A stretch of 6,533 bases of DNA from Cryomorphaceae bacterium (GTDB taxonomy: Bacteria; Bacteroidota; Bacteroidia; Flavobacteriales_D; Crocinitomicaceae): assembly GCA_027485365.1 (NCBI GenBank), contig JAIXRD010000067.1, positions 1 through 6,533 on the forward strand, written 5' to 3'. Below the pieces are notes generated by a model. It worked only from the letters and a program-made list of their open reading frames with translations. It was not told the origin of the DNA and made no database searches. How positions within the stretch are numbered: position 1 is the first letter of the stretch; each line of letters starts with the position of its first letter. Both the position numbers and the translations under genes were made by a program. Shown here in pieces: positions 5,739 to 6,533 of the stretch.

Positions 5739-6533
5739 GGCTTCCTAAATTTATTTTTTAATGCTAAACTGGCTTTAACTAAGAGAATTAATGCCGGCAC
5801 CTCCACTAAAGGTCCGATAACCCCAGCAAAGGCTTGACCTGAATTCAGACCAAAGACACCAATGGAAACGGCGATGGCCAGTTCGAAATTATTTCCGGCA
5901 GCAGTGAACGCTACGGTAGCGGTATCCTTGTAAGAAGCCCCCAAGGTCTTGGCTACAAAAAACATAAGAAAGAACATAACCAAAAAGAATATAACCAAGG
6001 GAAGCGCTACTCGAAGTACATCCCAAGGCAAGGTGGCAATGAGCTTACCTTTTAAACTGAACATAACCACAATGGTAAAGAGTAAGGCAATCAAGGTAAT
6101 TGGAGAAATTTTCGGGAGGAACTTATGTTGAAACCAATCTTGTCCGAATTTAGGGATTAACCAGGCCCTACTTACCATTGCTGCTGCAAAGGGAATACCT
6201 AAATAAATTCCAACCGTTTTCGCAATTTCTAGCATGCTAATGTCCATTGTTATGGCATCGAATCCGAACAAGGGAAGCATGATCTCTAAGTAGAAATAAG
6301 CATAGAAACTGAAAAAAAGTACTTGCAAAAGGCTGTTTACCCCTACTAAGCCAGCGACCAACTCCCGGTTACCTCCAGCGAGGTCGTTCCAAACAATCAC
6401 CATGGCAATGCACGGCGCAAGACCGATTACAATAAGCCCCGTTAAATATTCAGGAACCTTTGGCAGAAAAGTAATTGCCAATAAAAACATTAAAAAAGGA
6501 CCCACAATCCATGTAATAAAAAGAGAGGAGAAC
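5735..6533 (-). CDS. acr3: ACR3 family arsenite efflux transporter (5' end outside window)
   Basis: ACR3 carriers export arsenite across the inner membrane using the proton motive force. The frame is open to the right edge; the GTG at 6503-6505 is internal, since upstream codons read LFITWIVGPFLMF, a transmembrane stretch typical of the family. About 265 residues are visible, and roughly 85 are missing compared with the usual 345-350. Counting from the GTG, the family motif GLAPCIAMVIVWNDLAGG (28-45) holds the conserved C32, equivalent to the essential cysteine of characterised ACR3 proteins (often GLARC, here GLAPC). FTAAGNNFELAIAVSIGVFG (200-219) and GPLVEVPALI (232-241) carry the conserved glutamates. 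Hydrophobic segments occur throughout, with a basic tail (KNKFRKP). The stop TGA overlaps the arsC start by four bases. An ArsR repressor may lie upstream, beyond the window. Confidence 0.95.
   Translation of the reverse strand, partial: FSSLFITWIVGPFLMFLLAITFLPKVPEYLTGLIVIGLAPCIAMVIVWNDLAGGNRELVAGLVGVNSLLQVLFFSFYAYFYLEIMLPLFGFDAITMDISMLEIAKTVGIYLGIPFAAAMVSRAWLIPKFGQDWFQHKFLPKISPITLIALLFTIVVMFSLKGKLIATLPWDVLRVALPLVIFFLVMFFLMFFVAKTLGASYKDTATVAFTAAGNNFELAIAVSIGVFGLNSGQAFAGVIGPLVEVPALILLVKASLALKNKFRKP

Noticed and set aside
5949..6131. 60-residue plus-strand frame rich in K, N and T
   Set aside because: It is antisense to transmembrane codons of ACR3, and its composition is what the complement of hydrophobic codons gives.
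6503..6505. GTG as the true start of the ACR3 gene
   Set aside because: The frame continues upstream with family-typical hydrophobic residues, and a start here would remove the first quarter of the transporter.
2975..6533. katG and the ars genes as one combined stress island
   Set aside because: They are convergent, separated by a strong terminator, and share no promoter or repeat, so adjacency alone does not support a joint system.

Overview
The window looks like a piece of a Bacteroidota (Flavobacteriia-like, possibly Crocinitomicaceae-type) chromosome. The reasons are moderate AT richness, near absence of Shine-Dalgarno sequences, promoter-like matches to the Bacteroidota consensus (TTG, about 21 bases, TAnnTTTG), a lipoprotein with a CKKEE start typical of the phylum, and protein sequences of Bacteroidota flavour. 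The genus assignment is an inference.

Layout: (1) 1-831, plus strand: the 3' end of uvrA (nucleotide excision repair), then a GNAT acetyltransferase in the same reading frame, separated only by the uvrA stop codon. (2) 882-2835, plus strand: three envelope proteins, namely a SIMPL/DUF541 protein with a signal peptide, a lipoprotein of unknown function, and a small DUF1566/Lcl-type lipoprotein probably displayed on the cell surface. A Bacteroidota-type promoter precedes the first, and a weaker candidate precedes the third. (3) 2836-2974: an AT-rich regulatory gap with three copies of AATTCGA in both orientations, two of them as 9-base direct repeats exactly 21 bases apart, followed by a -7-like element. 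(4) 2975-5287, plus strand: a complete bifunctional catalase-peroxidase (KatG) with a signal peptide, so probably periplasmic. (5) 5311-5341: a strong bidirectional terminator between convergent genes. (6) 5340-6533, minus strand: an arsenic detoxification unit, with an ACR3 arsenite exporter (5' end beyond the window) overlapping a thioredoxin-type arsenate reductase by four bases.

The genes form four independent units: DNA repair plus acetyltransferase, envelope proteins of unclear role, peroxide defence in the periplasm, and arsenate reduction coupled to arsenite export. KatG and the ars genes are both stress defences, but they are transcribed convergently and separated by a terminator, so there is no sequence evidence that they work as one system.

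I see no mobile element, CRISPR array, tRNA or rRNA. I did not find a convincing new multi-gene system. The best leads are the unknown lipoprotein at 1609-2355, the repeat cluster upstream of katG, and the exported KatG.
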